NCBI RefSeq assembly: GCF_032884065.1
Contig: NC_088871.1
Span: forward strand, 21,030,755 to 21,094,754
Reading direction: 5' to 3'
DNA: 64,000 nt
From: Artemia franciscana
Taxonomy: Eukaryota > Arthropoda > Branchiopoda > Anostraca > Artemiidae
Position numbers and translations under genes: made by a program. Below, piece after piece: positions 1-11,814 of the stretch; position 1 is the first letter of the stretch; every line of letters begins with the position of its first letter. The notes beneath the pieces are model-generated. The model saw only the letters and a program-made list of their open reading frames with translations, did not search any database and was not told the origin of the DNA.

Positions 1-1480
1 TTAAAAATCTTCAACTTCTTAGATAAAATACCCACAATCTAATTTTTTAAATGATTAGTTGAGAGCTAGCGTATACACTGAGCTTTTTTTAGGAGGGGGA
101 GGGGTGTTAACTTCGAAAGAAAACGTGGTTTTTTCTTCAGTTTTTCTTGATTTTATGTTTTTTAATTGTTTCTTATTTTCATTGGTGTACCTAATTTTTT
201 TCTTCATCAATAAGTATATTCCGGAAGGTAGCTAATTTGGAAGCTTGAAAGCTCCTCTTTACTAGGGAGTGAACGTGTCAGCTCGCGCATTGGGGCCCAA
301 GGATTGAAGGTCCTCCGGCTATGGTTCCTGAAAGTTAATCTTTCCTTATTGTTAAGACACCAGAGAAAAACTCCAAAATTCATCTGGATTTCCATAATTT
401 AACTACAAGAAAAACTTCAAAACTGTCTCAGCTCTTCTATGAAATTTGAACCTTATGTTTGTTCCCTCTTCCTACAGACGGGACGATATTAGAAAACAAG
501 AAAAATCCTTACAAGCCACTGAATAAATCAATTCATTGTATTTGGGCTTGGACAACACATTGTTTAACAAACTTTTTCCTCTTTATTAGATAGTGAATGC
601 AAAAATAAAAAGAAAGAGAGTTTTCCGTTCTTTTCAAAGTAGTGATCCCTAGCTTAGCTAAAATTTAATAGAAGTAGATGCTACATTGCTTGAAAGGTCT
701 GTATTTGATTTCTTTCCAAGTCAATTGAGAATCAAATCTACTTGAACCATTTATATTACATGTGTTCCAGTGTGTTCCCTTGTGTTCCAGTCCCAGATCT
801 ACGTGTCTTGTTTCAAAAGCCTACGTTTTTGGCTTTTTATAAGGTCGTAGCTCAGTTTTAACAAAAGGCCGTAATTCTTCCAAGCTATTGACTAGTTTGC
901 TTTACAGTACTGTTTTATTTTTTATTATTATTGTTTTTTTTGTTTTTTTTTGTTGTTGTTTTTTTTAGCCTAAACTGAAGGATTTAGTTTTAGTCAATCT
1001 TTGGCCTCAGGAGCTGCTTATCTCGGAAATTTACTTCTCTGGCCTTTTACTATCCGTCAAAATACCACAAAATTAAGACTAACAAAGCATGGAGAAAATG
1101 AAAAGATTTTAGGAGATGGGTTGGAAGCCCGGAGCCCGCTAAGTGTACTTAAGAAAAGCGAAATCCGCACCCTCGTGGAAGGGTGTGATTCTCTTAGTTT
1201 ACATTGTCCTTACATCACTGGTAACAAGTTAAGTAATGTCTACGTTTAAAAGGGAAAAAGAATCATTTGATTATCATTTTCCAAATAGCTTACAAAATTG
1301 AGAAAAAGGTCGGTCTTGATAAACAATTTAAAAGAAATTTTCAAATAGTGTTCTCTGTTTATGTTTTTTTCGCTTTATTTCTTCTTCTATTTTCTGTCTT
1401 AGCGAAGAATTTGTAAGAATTTTGAGATAAAGAGAGGAAAATTTGGCATATTTGACGGTTTATCGTTTTTGTGTTTTCAG
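1..1480. other. Intron or upstream noncoding sequence of the contactin-like gene
   Basis: No contactin exon is visible here. The stretch is AT-rich with T-runs near 920-967. It ends in a good splice acceptor (pyrimidines then AG) just before the exon at 1481. The only protein-like piece is the doubtful dehydrogenase-like fragment at 1001-1249, listed separately. Confidence 0.6.
1001..1249 (+). pseudogene. Possible fragment resembling a D-2-hydroxyacid dehydrogenase / CtBP-type protein
   Basis: An 82-codon open frame lies in the contactin intron. Its second half has the order DGLEARS, then a leucine-rich helix-like stretch, then LVEGCDSLSLHCP. This recalls the segment of CtBP and other D-2-hydroxyacid dehydrogenases where a DG.E.S loop is followed by L...CDxxSLHC, just after the Rossmann glycine motif. 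The glycine motif itself is not visible, the first half matches nothing I know, and no catalytic Arg/Glu/His segment follows. It could be a decayed retrocopy or chance. The resemblance is from memory and weak. Confidence 0.2.
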
Positions 1481-1776
1481 GTCAAGTACTGGCGCGAGTC
1501 GGACAACGAAGACAGCTCATTGTTTTACCTGAGTCGTAGAACTGATAGCTGGGCTCTCGTTGTTGGTCTTTTCCCAAACACTTATTATAGAGTCCGTGTC
1601 ATGGCTTATAATTCAGCTGGTGAAGGCCCGCAGAGTGAACATTTCCGCGAGAGAACATTTAAAAAAGCCCCACTGCGCCCTCCAACCACAGTGAACGTAA
1701 TCCCGGTTAATCCTTCAACTGTTGGTGTTACTTGGCGTTATGTTGCGCCTGGACCTGAAGAAGAACCTTTGCAAGG
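1481..1776 (+). CDS. Cont: Contactin-like protein, exon with fibronectin III sequence (third exon from the end)
   Basis: This exon encodes about 98 residues of an extracellular cell-adhesion protein of the contactin family, a GPI-anchored Ig/FN3 protein of neurons and septate junctions. The first part ends one FN3 domain: VKYWRES at the start, then an L.P.T.Y.VRVMAYNSAGEGP strand pair typical of FN3 F and G strands. A linker and the start of the next FN3 follow (PTTVNV, then VGVTWRYV). The acceptor is a T-rich tract plus CAG at 1478-1480. The donor is GG|GTTAGT, leaving phase 2, which joins exactly to the exon at 2468 to make PLQG-YKVRVW. Earlier Ig and FN3 exons lie left of the window. The first in-window methionine is intronic and is not the start. 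Confidence 0.9.
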
Positions 1777-2467
1777 GTTAGTAATTTATATACTAATGTT
1801 GGCACGTTTTAAGGGATCTTTTCGAATCAGTTCCTCTTTTTCTATGTTTCTTTAAGGCTATTTTCTTAAAAATTGGTTCGGGCTAGGGTACAGAGGAATG
1901 CATTGAATACAAGCTACCAATATACGAGAGCTTAAACTTTTGCTTTTTTAGAGATGTATCTTAAAAAGACATTATGCATCGTGTAACTTTAAGGTGGAAG
2001 GAGGGCAACTCTATTTGAGTCTTCAGACAGAAAAAAATTGTGTAACTGCTAAATGTTGAAAACTTTTATGTGGTTCTAGGTCTATTTTAACTAATTGATA
2101 AGTTTGAATAATGATGGCTCTGAATGCTGGTTTCCAACAGTCATTTGTTACTAACAATTGCTGCCGACCATTTTGTTGCTCACGATCTGTAGAACATGTG
2201 TCTGTTTAAATCTAAAAATCGAACCCTAAAAAGTAGAAGTATTATACCACGGTTATTTCTTGAAAGGAGAAATTGATTTAAAAAATTTTCGACACTTGGA
2301 GATTTGTTTTCTTCTTTTTTTCTTGTCACTAAAGAACCGTCAACAGCGATTCTGTTTGTTGGTGAGTTTCTTGTTTCATCAACTATTTTCACTATAATGG
2401 TAGATATATGGTTTGATTTTAAAATTCCTCAAGTCTGAGTTAATTTTTAGCTGATTTTGATTTGCAG

Positions 2468-2581
2468 ATACAAAGTGCGAGTTTGGGAAAGTGACCAGGA
2501 CATGATTACTGCTAACGATACATTTGTCAAAATTGGAAATAAGCTTGAAGCCTATGTTACTGGATTAACTTATGGTAAAAG
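2468..2581 (+). CDS. Cont: Contactin-like protein, penultimate exon (last FN3 domain)
   Basis: This 114-bp exon lies between a CAG acceptor and a strong GTAAGT donor. It reads YKVRVWESDQDM, then a variable loop, then LEAYVTGLTYGKR, which are the middle strands of the last FN3 domain. The VTGLTYGK(R/T) turn followed by a Y.(L/M)RVLAY strand in the next exon is the pattern seen at the end of arthropod contactins. Entry and exit phases are both 2, matching the neighbouring exons, so all three exons join into 194 uninterrupted residues. Confidence 0.9.
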
Positions 2582-3589
2582 GTAAGTGACTCCATAATTT
2601 TTAGATTTCAGTTCTTAAAGCAAATTTTAAAAAATTGGCTTATTTAGAAAAAAAAGACCCATAATTTCGGCATAAAGTACGGCGATTAGGTGCCAAGCAA
2701 AACTATGAATGAAGTGATGTTGTCCCACTCCTGGTCCAAGGTCTATAAATTAAGGGATGAGACTGGCAACGTAGCGTTCGATCTGTCTTGTATATATCAT
2801 GAAGATGCGACTTAAGTGACTTGGACATGTCCTCAGAATAGACGTTTGCTGTTTCCCTTGTAAAGTTCTGTGAATTGCCTGCTAGACAGTAAAAGCTTGC
2901 ATAGGTTGACGCCCCAAATTAGACGTCGGGTGGCTGAACAGTGCGACGAATTAGTAGTATTTTTCCATTTATTGTGGTTGGTTCTGATCAGCAATAGAGG
3001 TTGGCTACCCACATAAGACCCTTCTGTGAATTACTAGCATGTTTGTAAAGAATATGATGTAATCACTAGTAATCATGAAGCAATGTTGACCGTAGATAGA
3101 TCTTGTCATGTACCGGGCTAGCGATTCGTGCCGTCGGAATTATCTAATTGCCTAAAATAGCAAGTATTGAATAGTGTCTTGAATTTTGTTATAAATAATA
3201 TTAGGATAAAAAGTAAAGTCTTTGTAGCTGAAGTATCGTAAGAAGTACATAATTATTATAGAATGGTTAATTGTAATTGGAAATCAGGGATTCCCTTTCG
3301 TAAGACCCGATTCTCAAATTGATTCCATCGTAAAGTTTTATTCACTAAATAAAGAAAATATCGTATCTTAGATTTTCGGTTATAATGCAATTAGGCTAAT
3401 GCTGCTAAGCTGACCCACTCGTCCATTTTCCTGCGCTTTAAGCAAGATTTCTAAGTATAGAACAGTGAATGGAAATCAGTGATTTTGCTGCATAGTGACG
3501 TTTTTAATGCACCTCTCCGAGTCAGCGTGCGGATTTTTTTTTTTTTTTTCGTCAAACTTCGTCTTTCATAAAGTTGTGTTTATTTTTAG
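2582..3589 (+). other. Contactin intron
   Basis: The intron runs from the GTAAGT donor at 2582 to the TTTTTAG acceptor at 3589, with a long T-run at 3534-3549. It holds a short retrotransposon-like tail near 2799-2873. Otherwise I see no gene or clear repeat. Confidence 0.7.
2799..2873 (+). pseudogene. Non-LTR retrotransposon remnant, C-terminal tail motif
   Basis: Read in one frame, this gives RLK-stop-LGHVLRIDVCCFP. That matches the W(L/I)GHVLRM.....P signature found after the reverse transcriptase domain of many arthropod non-LTR elements, with the W codon degraded to a stop (TGA). It is short and without flanking domains, so it is a remnant at best. Confidence 0.4.
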
Positions 3590-3764
3590 ATACAATCTCC
3601 GTGTCTTGGCATATTCATATGGAGGTGATGGTAAAATGTCTTCCCCGACATGGAATTTCCGAATGGGAGAAGAACAAGACGCTAACACTGCTTCTACGAG
3701 CTCAATTCTTTTTGCCACTTTTTTTTCTTTTGTGTTTAGTTTATTAATTAGAGCGGCTACATAA
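3590..3764 (+). CDS. Cont: Contactin-like protein, last exon with GPI-anchor signal and stop
   Basis: This exon encodes the last FN3 strands (YNLRVLAYSYGGDGKMSSP, then W.F.MG) and the C-terminus. After GEEQDANTASTSS comes a hydrophobic tail of about 18 residues (ILFATFFSFVFSLLIRAAT) ending at TAA. A small-residue cleavage zone (N/S/T) followed by a hydrophobic tail with no cytoplasmic domain is the standard layout of a GPI-attachment signal, as expected for contactins. Entry phase 2 fits the previous donor (AG|A gives Arg). The 3' UTR start is clear, but I could not settle on a poly(A) signal. Confidence 0.9.
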
Positions 3765-4745
3765 CGAGTACAAAGCAATGCAATCCCATTCCCGTTGTTT
3801 CCATCTCATTGATTTTATTCTTATGTAGTGCAATGCTTTTTTACAGTGACCCAATATTTTTAACATTCAGTTGATGCTGGAAAATTACCGTTTATTTTTC
3901 GCTCATTTGTATAATCTCTATTTTCATTTAAGCAATGTTGATACTTTAACATAGTAAAATAACCAACTATAATCCAAGCATGAGATCGTTGCATCGATTA
4001 CGATCTATTATGTGCGAGTCTTTCAGTAAATAACTGACCTTGGAAAAAAATTCACTAGTAGGGATCAAATTTGTTTTCTAAATTAGAACCCTTTATTTGG
4101 ATACACTTGAATTTTCTGATTTCTGAACCCTTCCTGAGCCAGCAACTCCGACATGCTTCTCTATTGGCTTCTGTTTACGAATGATTTGATTCTTTGAGCT
4201 AATTCCTTTTCTTGTGAGCCGTTATTTTTACAGCCTTAAAACCAAAATTATTGCAAGGGAGAAGATCAGGGCTAAAAAAGGGAACATTGTAAACCCCAAA
4301 TTCACATCCTCATTGATAAATTATGGTATGGAGACGATAATCCATGCACTGTCTTGTTGGGAAATGACTTTTTCTGAATTGATGATGTCATTTTTTTCTG
4401 ATGTCATTTATTTTTCTGAACTATGATGTCATTTATTGAAAGTTTGCAATTAATGAGCATTGATTTAAATATTGTTGGAATAATATCTTATTTATGTCCG
4501 ATATTGATCTAACAACCCTTTAATCGTCGAATACAACCTTCGTGTATTTCAAGTTACATCACTTTAAAAAGACGTTTGCATAAACAACGGCTTTGTAGAA
4601 GTGTTTTCAACAGAGCCCCGCGCTTTTCAAAATGCTTGTTGATTCTTGTTTTTCAACGCAAGCAATTGCTGCAAGTAAATATCCCCCTACCAATAGCATG
4701 ATAAGTGATACAAATATGAATTCAGCGAATATAGACTGAAGTGAC

Positions 4746-4766
4746 AGCCTGCCACCCAAGCAGGCT
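4746..4766. other. Perfect stem-loop AGCCTGC / GCAGGCT
   Basis: Two 7-bp arms (AGCCTGC at 4746-4752 and GCAGGCT at 4760-4766) flank a 7-base loop, CACCCAA. The GC-rich stem stands out in AT-rich surroundings. It resembles the GCCTGTCA/TGACAGGC stem at 44059-44076 and may mark the edge of an interspersed element. The element's other boundary is not visible. Confidence 0.5.
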
Positions 4767-6339
4767 AGTGATTACATAAGGCACAGAAAAATCAGTTGAT
4801 ACGAACGCATGTGACCTATGGATGAACTAGTCAAATCCCAATCAACAACATACAAAATGCTAAATAGAAAATTTTGAACGCATGAAGTTGCTATAGAAAA
4901 GAACTGATGTTGTTTCGGTGTGACGATATTTATAGAATTTTTTAAAACTAAAATAATAAGCTTTTGCTGAATATAGATTAATAAATAAAGGGGATATTTT
5001 TGTGGTCCTCCTGTTTTGTATTTTTTTATATTTTCTTACCTTTTTAGATGTCGGTGTTTAAATTAATTATCATTCGAGCACGTCTCATTACCCTGCAGAT
5101 GAAAATAAAAAATTTCAAGTTGAAAATTTTAACACTTTCAGTAGAAATTGCTGTGCTATAAATAACAGTGATATTAATAAATAAAAGTATGCGGAAATAA
5201 AAATTACTCTTCACATCTAGAATAAAGGTCTCACATCGAAAACTGTTGTTATAAAATTGGGTATTGTAGAAAGATGAAAATATGTAAATGTTAAAGTAAA
5301 CATACTTCTTTGGCCTACATATGTTTTGACATTTTGTTCCACAAATTTTTTACTGAAATTTGTGAAAGTATGTTTTCATCCTGTTCCTTTTTGGCTTAAA
5401 AGTGAAGTTTCTTCTTTTTTTAATGTAGTTGTTAATTGTAGCTACTTTATAGCTTTAGTAGCCATCCTTTTCTGAATCTCGTTTTGATGAACCAGCTAAA
5501 ATTGCCTTCCTCTCCACTGAGACGCCATGTATTAATAATTTTCTGCACTATCGCCTCTTAAGAATGCATAGTTCCCCGCCCCCCTTAAAAGGAAGACCGG
5601 CCGATTTAATTAACTTTCTTAATACTAAAGAATGACTTCTACGGTATTTAACGCAAATGAAGGTATATCGGTCTATAAGTTTTAACATTTTTAGATACCA
5701 TCCAATTGATTAGAAATCAAATGTAACCAGTGAATTGCTCCTTATTTCAGCCTATACACAATATGCCAGAGCCTTACTTTGGGGGAGGGGTGTCATTGCC
5801 TCCATGTTGTTGATCTGCGTTTCTTATTACGTTAGACATAATGTATGTCCATAGTTCTCTGTTCTTTTCAATTTTATTATCTTCTTATTGTACTTTCCAC
5901 CCCATCTGTAGTTTGGAATGATTTTCTTGCATTAACTGATACTTTAATTTAAATACAACAGGTATAATATAGGTTTCTCTCGTGTTTTTACGGCTATATT
6001 TTTCTTAGAATTTCAAACATGTGACAACATTTTATTGAAGTATATCTTGCAATTTTTCCGTCCTTGACCTTATCCGTCCAATGTGATTAATCTTTTATTC
6101 ATGTCATATGAAAATTAAAGTGCAAATTGTACTGTTCTTTGTCTTTCGTATAGGCTTATGTAAGAATAGGTAATCATTAGTAACGTCTCGTTAAAGCATT
6201 CAGGGCAGTGTTGCAATTTTGAGTGCTTAAGTGTTTTTTCAATAACTTTCTTTAGTTACTACTACTACTAACAACTCACCGCATATGTGTGATGCAGCAT
6301 GAGATGAGCAGTCTAGATTCAGGACTTTTTTTTCCTGCT

Positions 6340-6835
6340 CCTATTACTTTATTTTGAATTCTTGATTTTTGAATTGCTGTAATTCCTTGTCAATACTACC
6401 AGTTTTTTTTCTCTTTGCTCAATTTAAAGTCTCTTCATGCTGATCTTTTCAAAGATATTTTATTATTAAAGCAAGTCCAATTTCTAACAATGATTTCTAC
6501 TAAGCTTCAAACTTTTGGTTTTCTTTTTTGAGGTTTTCGAATCCTTGTAATTCCTGGTTGGGTTTAAAAAAGTTTTCTTTATAAAAGTTTTTGAACTGTT
6601 GTGATCTGTTGTTAAAATATATTCAAATATTCTTGTAATTACCAGTTTTTTGCTCTATGCAATTTAATGTCTTTCCATACTGAATCTTTTTTAAAATGTT
6701 TGATTATGGAAGCTTCCCTAGTAACTAACAATGACATGTACTAAGCTTGAAATTTTCGGTTTTCTTTTAAGGTTTTTGAATTGTTGTAATCCCTTGTTAA
6801 AGTATCAAATCATCATTTGTAATAATTGCAAGTCT
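6340..6835 (+). repeat. Degenerate tandem repeat, about 2.5 units of 200-240 bp
   Basis: The unit contains TTGAATTG(C/T)TGT(A/G)AT, then CAGTTTTTTGCTC, CAATTTAA(A/T)GTCT, CTAACAATGA, TACTAAGCTT and TTTTCTTTT.AGGTTTT(C/T)GAAT. These words recur in the same order near 6370-6535, 6590-6775 and, partly, 6775-6835. It is noncoding. Confidence 0.7.
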
Positions 6836-6903
6836 GCTTTTTGCAGCGCCCATGCTTCATAGCCATATCTGACCACTGTCATCACAGTACCTTCCAATAT
6901 TCT
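6832..6903 (-). pseudogene. Non-LTR retrotransposon scrap (post-RT segment)
   Basis: On the minus strand this reads ILEGTVMTVVRYGYEAWALQKAD. It matches the segment after reverse transcriptase in many arthropod elements (I(L/Y)..TV...V.YG.E.W.L.K.D). Only 24 codons survive, with no motifs on either side. Confidence 0.65.
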
Positions 6904-7263
6904 ATACCTTCATGTATTTCCACTTAGACCAGTTTCGATACACTGATAAGAAGTTAGCAGGAATAAATAAACAAATCTAAAAAAAGAAGCTAAAATAACT
7001 TAAATTTTGTATTGAAAAATATATGAGGAGCACAATATAAATGTAAACTACTGCACATTCAAAAGAAACTGAGAGATACGCAATAAAATCATTAGTATAC
7101 TACACAGCTCAGCAGGATTTCGATACGAAATACTTGGCAATGATAAAACACAGACACACAATTCCTGCAAAGTCAATAGAAATGAATATTCGTTTTTCTT
7201 TTTTGATAAGCCATCATTCTAAACAGATATTGAGAAGCATCTTATACAAAAATTATACCACTA

Positions 7264-7460
7264 CTACTTTTTATTAGCTTCCTGAGCCAACTTTTCTGCT
7301 GCCTTTAGCTGTTTTAGTCTCATCATTTCTGCATCCCTGGCTTTTCTTTGTTCAAATGTAAGACCAACATTACTTTCTTTGTTAGATGAACCTTTTTTCT
7401 TCTTTTCTTCCAGTTGCTTTTTCAAATTTTTCTCTCTAGCAAGATCTCTCTGATTTCCAC
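7264..7460 (-). CDS. Serf: SERF/4F5 small protein, second and last exon
   Basis: This exon encodes GNQRDLAREKNLKKQ, a lysine-rich middle, then FEQRKARDAEMMRLKQLKA and a short helix ending AQEANKK-stop (TAG at 7264-7266). GNQR(D/E)LAR.KN.KK followed by RK.RDAE.M..KQ.KA is the signature of the SERF (4F5, small EDRK-rich factor) family. These are short, highly charged, largely disordered proteins; in animals SERF proteins bind nucleic acids and promote amyloid nucleation. The acceptor is TTTTTTAG with exon start at 7460. The first two bases, GT, need one base from exon 1, which the 7-base exon at 14900-14906 supplies as C|GT (Arg). The open frame upstream of GNQR is intron and is not translated. 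Confidence 0.9.
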
Positions 7461-8040
7461 CTAAAAAAGAGATAGGGTAGAGTTTCCCTACTTGCAAATA
7501 AATTTGATCAGGAAGACTGTTTCTGAACTAACTTTGCTTAGTTGTGAAAAACTGTACTTATATTTTGCCTGAACATTAGCCCTTATAAAGGAGGAGGGTT
7601 ATCCACCTGTAAGCTATTTTTAAAGATAATTCCCCATCTCCAAAATTTGATAAATTAGGACCTAAACATGCCTTTTCTTTTCTTTTTGCTTTTTATCTCA
7701 TTCTGTAAAGAAATATCCGCTGCCCCTTTTGATGATTGGGCCTGTATTCACAAAGTAACAATAATAATTGAATAAGCAAGCTATCATAAATGGTCAATTC
7801 ACAGGAAAATAAAATAATAAGAAGATCCAGACTATGAGGAGTTTTTAAGGACGATATATACTTGAATATTTAGCAAATGAGGCTAAGTTTGAAATAACAA
7901 TACCCTTATATACAAAAAAAGATCATCCTTTTACTGGAAAGTAATCAACAAACCTCATCCTTGGAGAGAAATATCAGAGGAGAGTCCTTTAAAATATATA
8001 TATATTTTATATTATATTTATATATTATTTTATATATATA

Positions 8041-8044
<4 letters not shown>

Positions 8045-8117
<73 letters not shown>

Positions 8118-8211
8118 GTGGGACACAACTACAATGGCGCGTAACGACTTCCGCGCGGGGGGCTTGGGGGGGGGGGGGGGTTGTGTGCGCGAAGCGCCAC
8201 CCCAACAGCTA

Positions 8212-8280
<69 letters not shown>
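8045..8280. repeat. (TA)n microsatellite split by a 98-bp GC-rich cassette
   Basis: Pure TA occurs at 8045-8114 and again at 8213-8280. Between them, 8115-8212 is quite different: GGCGCG, CCGCGCG, a run of 15 G at 8166-8180, and GCGCGAAGCGCC with a small GCGC-GAA-GCGC hairpin. Reading frames across the TA tract are artefacts (alternating Tyr-Ile). Confidence 0.9.
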
Positions 8281-8283
<3 letters not shown>

Positions 8284-9087
8284 GTTATGTGCCAATCTTG
8301 ACCATATTTTAAAATGTTTAATGGATTCAGTTTCATCCTAATAAACAGATATTCGAGGTTGTGGTTTCTTCACACATTCCCCAAAACTTTTATTCTGTTA
8401 ACAATGAAAAATAACGATGACAATCCACTACAGGCTTAAAAAAGGTAATTGATTGTAGATAGTTCTTAATGAGAAGTTAGCATCTTTATATATTGATTAG
8501 AAGGTTAATATAAGGGTAAACAGAGACTAGCTGGTCAGCCAATGATTCAATTAGTTCTGGCAATGAGTAAGAACTCGAAAGACTCCCAAACTGCTACCTA
8601 CTGAAGACACTTTTTTTCTAGTCCACCTGCAAGCTATTATGTTTTCAGCAGCTTGTTCGTCATTGGTTTTTCTTGTGTTTTTTTTTAGTCCACTTTTTTT
8701 AGACATAAACCCCCAGTTTAGCATAAAACACAAACTGATTTTTTAAGCAGTTTAACAGTAACATAAATAACAGTAAGAGTGGGGCTCAAGAAAAATTATG
8801 GCAAATCTAACATACTAATGAGCAAAATCTAGTCGTTTTCAAATTTTACAAATTACCTAGAATTCAAAATATTTTCGTAAACATTGATTTCATTATATAT
8901 ATTTTTTTTAATTACAAAAGGTTTTTAACCACATCAATTTCCTTTAAAACGAACAACGAAACGATTCTATAATGTTCCAGTGCCAAGCTATTTAAGGAGA
9001 GAAAAAAAGATGCCATTTATGCAGATAATTGTGGATGCAGCCACTTTTTTTTTTATTTCAAGCCAGTATATCTCCCTTGTTTTTTAA

Positions 9088-10836
9088 ACAGTTTGTGGTA
9101 ACAAACTGTAGTAAGGACTGACCCGGCTCAATAGCAACCAAAACTCTAAAGAACAGAATTTTGATACCAATAGTTACATCAAAAGAGTCACATTTTAATG
9201 CTGATTTTAAATATATAAGTTTCATCAAGTTTAGTCTTACCCATCCAAAGTTAAGAGCCTGAGAAAATTTGCCTCATTTTACAAAATAGGGGAAAATACT
9301 CCTTAAATGTCATAAGAGTCTTGACCAAAATCACAGCATCATATTCAGCGTATCAGAGAACCCTACTGTTATAGTTTCACGCTCCTATCTCCAAAAATGT
9401 GGAATTTTATATTTTTTTACCAGAAGCCAGATCACGGATGCATGTTTATTTGTTGATGTTTTTTTCCAGGGGTGATCATATCGCCCCAGTGGTCCTAGAA
9501 TGTTGCGAGAGGGCTCATTCTAATGGAAATTAAAAGTTAGAGTGCCCTTTTAAAGTAACCAAAAAATTTGGAGGGTACCTAGCCCCCTCCCACGCATATT
9601 TCTTCCCCAAAGTCACCAGATCAAAATTTTGAGATAGCTATTCTGTTCAGCTTAGTTGAAAACCAAATAACTATGTCTTCAGGGACAGCCTAATCCCCCA
9701 CAGTCCCTGGGGGAGGGGCTTCAAGTTACAAACTTTGACTATTGTTTACATATAGTAATGGTTTTTAATAAGTGTACAGATGTTTTCAGGGGGACTTTTT
9801 CGCGCTGGGGTGGGAGTGGGTCGGGGGAGGGAGTTACGCGGGAGGATCTTTCCATGGAAGAATTTATCAAGAGGGAAGAGAATTTCCATGAAGGGGGCGC
9901 AGGATTTTCTAGCATTATTTAATAAAACAATGAGAAATAAGTAACTTTTTTTTATCTTGGAAGTAATGAGTAGCATTAAAACTTAAAACGAACATGAAAA
10001 ATTACGTTTATAAGGGGGTTCATCTTCTACACAATACCTTGCTCTTTACGCTAAAGTATTTTTAGTAATTTCAACTATTTATTCTACAGTCTTTGTGATT
10101 AGGGGTCATTCTTACAGATTTGGGATAAAATCACAAGCTTTAGTGTAAAGAGCAAGGTATTGACAAGGGGGCCAACCCCCTCTTATCCATAGTAATAATA
10201 CACAAATATAGAAGTTCATTGCATAAGTTAATTTGTAAGGTTAAAATTTATTACTAACAAATATGTTTGTACAAAAAATAAAAAATCTAGTTGCATTTTT
10301 AAGTAACCAAAAACTGGAGGGTAACTAGGCCTCCTCCCCCACCCCCCTTTTTTATCAAAACTATGAGAAAGCCATTAAGCAAAAAAAAAAATAATATGCA
10401 AATTTCGTTTTAATTATTCATGTGCAGTGAGCCAAAATCAAAACATGTATTAATTCAAAAACGTTCAGAAATTAAATAAAAAAAAACAAGTTTTTTTGAC
10501 TGCAAGTAAGGAGCAACATTAAAACTTAAAACAAACAGAAATTACTCCATACATGGAAGAGATTGTCCCCTCTGCAACGCCTCGCTCTTTACGCTAAACT
10601 TTTATTGTTTTAAAAAGTAGAGTTGTGACAGAGTCAAACTTTAGTGTAAAGAGTGAGGCATTGCAGAGGGGAGAACCTCTTTCATATATGGAGTAATTTC
10701 TGTTTGTACAAAAAGGAAAGGAAAGGAACAAGCAAAAAGGAAGGAACAGCCCCTTTCATGTATGGAGTAATTTCTGTTCGTTTTAAGTTTTAATGCTGCT
10801 CCTTACTTGCAGTTAAAAAAACTTGTTTTTTTTTGT
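9088..10836 (+). mobile_element. E1 composite repeat, copy 1
   Basis: This copy is collinear with 38203-39815. Order: a 5' stem-loop (arms ACAGTTTG and CAAACTGT, loop TGGTAA, 9088-9109); about 900 bp of shared noncoding sequence; inverted repeat IR1 (arms around 10034-10058 and 10140-10165, sharing CTCTTTACGCTAAAG); about 330 bp; then the larger inverted repeat IR2 (about 10489-10612 and 10630-10836, partly duplicated in the right arm at about 10694-10761). No open frame looks like a transposase, so it is non-autonomous. The repeated CTCTTTACGCTAAAG word occurs in both inverted repeats. Confidence 0.8.
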
Positions 10837-11814
10837 TTTTTTTTGTTTTTTTATTTAATCAAGCCAAGGGACAATAGGCTACCTATATAGGGGTTTTGGA
10901 CAAGACTGTTCTAACAGTATAATTCGTCTTTTTATCTGGTTCTAGTTTTAAGAGTCATGGGCTATTTCATTTTTTACTATGAGGTGTAATCATTTCTTAC
11001 TAGGCAGCTAGCTACTGCTGCAACCCGGATGTTCCCAAAATTATTCATGTGATGAAATGTGGGAAGTTACCTTCTGACCTAGCTACTAAAGTAAAAAAAA
11101 AGAAGGTACAGTACTTGGAAGTTTGGTTAGGATCATGATCCCAGCTACAGTACAGATAAAAGAAGCACAAAAATATGGCATTGAATTTTGCATGATTGGC
11201 ATAGGCCAAGGTCTGGTGTTCTTTTTCAGCTTTTTATAAAGACAAAAAGGAATATACCAAGTGTCTGTGAACTTAAAGTTAATGAATATGAGCATGTTTT
11301 TACTGAGGTTCTTATAAATCTAAACTTAATGTGAAAAAACTTTAGAATGGGTGCAGTACTCTATTGGGTTTGGACCCAGTAATTTGAATTTGGGAACTAA
11401 AAAAATAAACTAGACCTTGTTTTGCACAAGTTTAGCATGCTTACTCTTTTCAAGAGTAACATTATTAGTGTAATCTGGCATTTGAAGTGTTGTAAAACTT
11501 CCATTTGGATGGTTCCACATCATACCACCTTCAAAACACAAGTGCAAAACATTTTTATTGTACATGTGCATTGATACAAGTAAAGTGTTCTAAGTGAGGT
11601 TCTAGAGTGTCAATCCCTGTCCCTAAATAGAAAAACCCCTCATTACTTAGTAACAAATAGAAATTAAAAAAAAAAGATCATTTCTTGTGGAGGTACAATA
11701 AATGGTATTATTAACTATGTTTGTTTTCATTTCAAAAACTTTGGGAGAAATTACCTGAATTCTCCTACAGAACTGCTTTCATTTGTCTTTCTTCCTCTTT
11801 GAATGCAGAATCTT

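Larger units (their letters stand above)
3765..7263. other. Intergenic region between convergent contactin and SERF genes
   Basis: It should contain both 3' UTRs. It is AT-rich and holds a perfect 7-bp stem-loop (4746-4766), a degenerate tandem repeat (about 6340-6835) and a retrotransposon scrap (6832-6903). Open frames here are short and unsupported. Confidence 0.6.

Noticed and set aside
7961-8336. Open frames across TA microsatellites (also at 33862-34228 and 58947-59171)
   Set aside because: They encode only alternating Tyr-Ile from (TA)n and are low-complexity artefacts.
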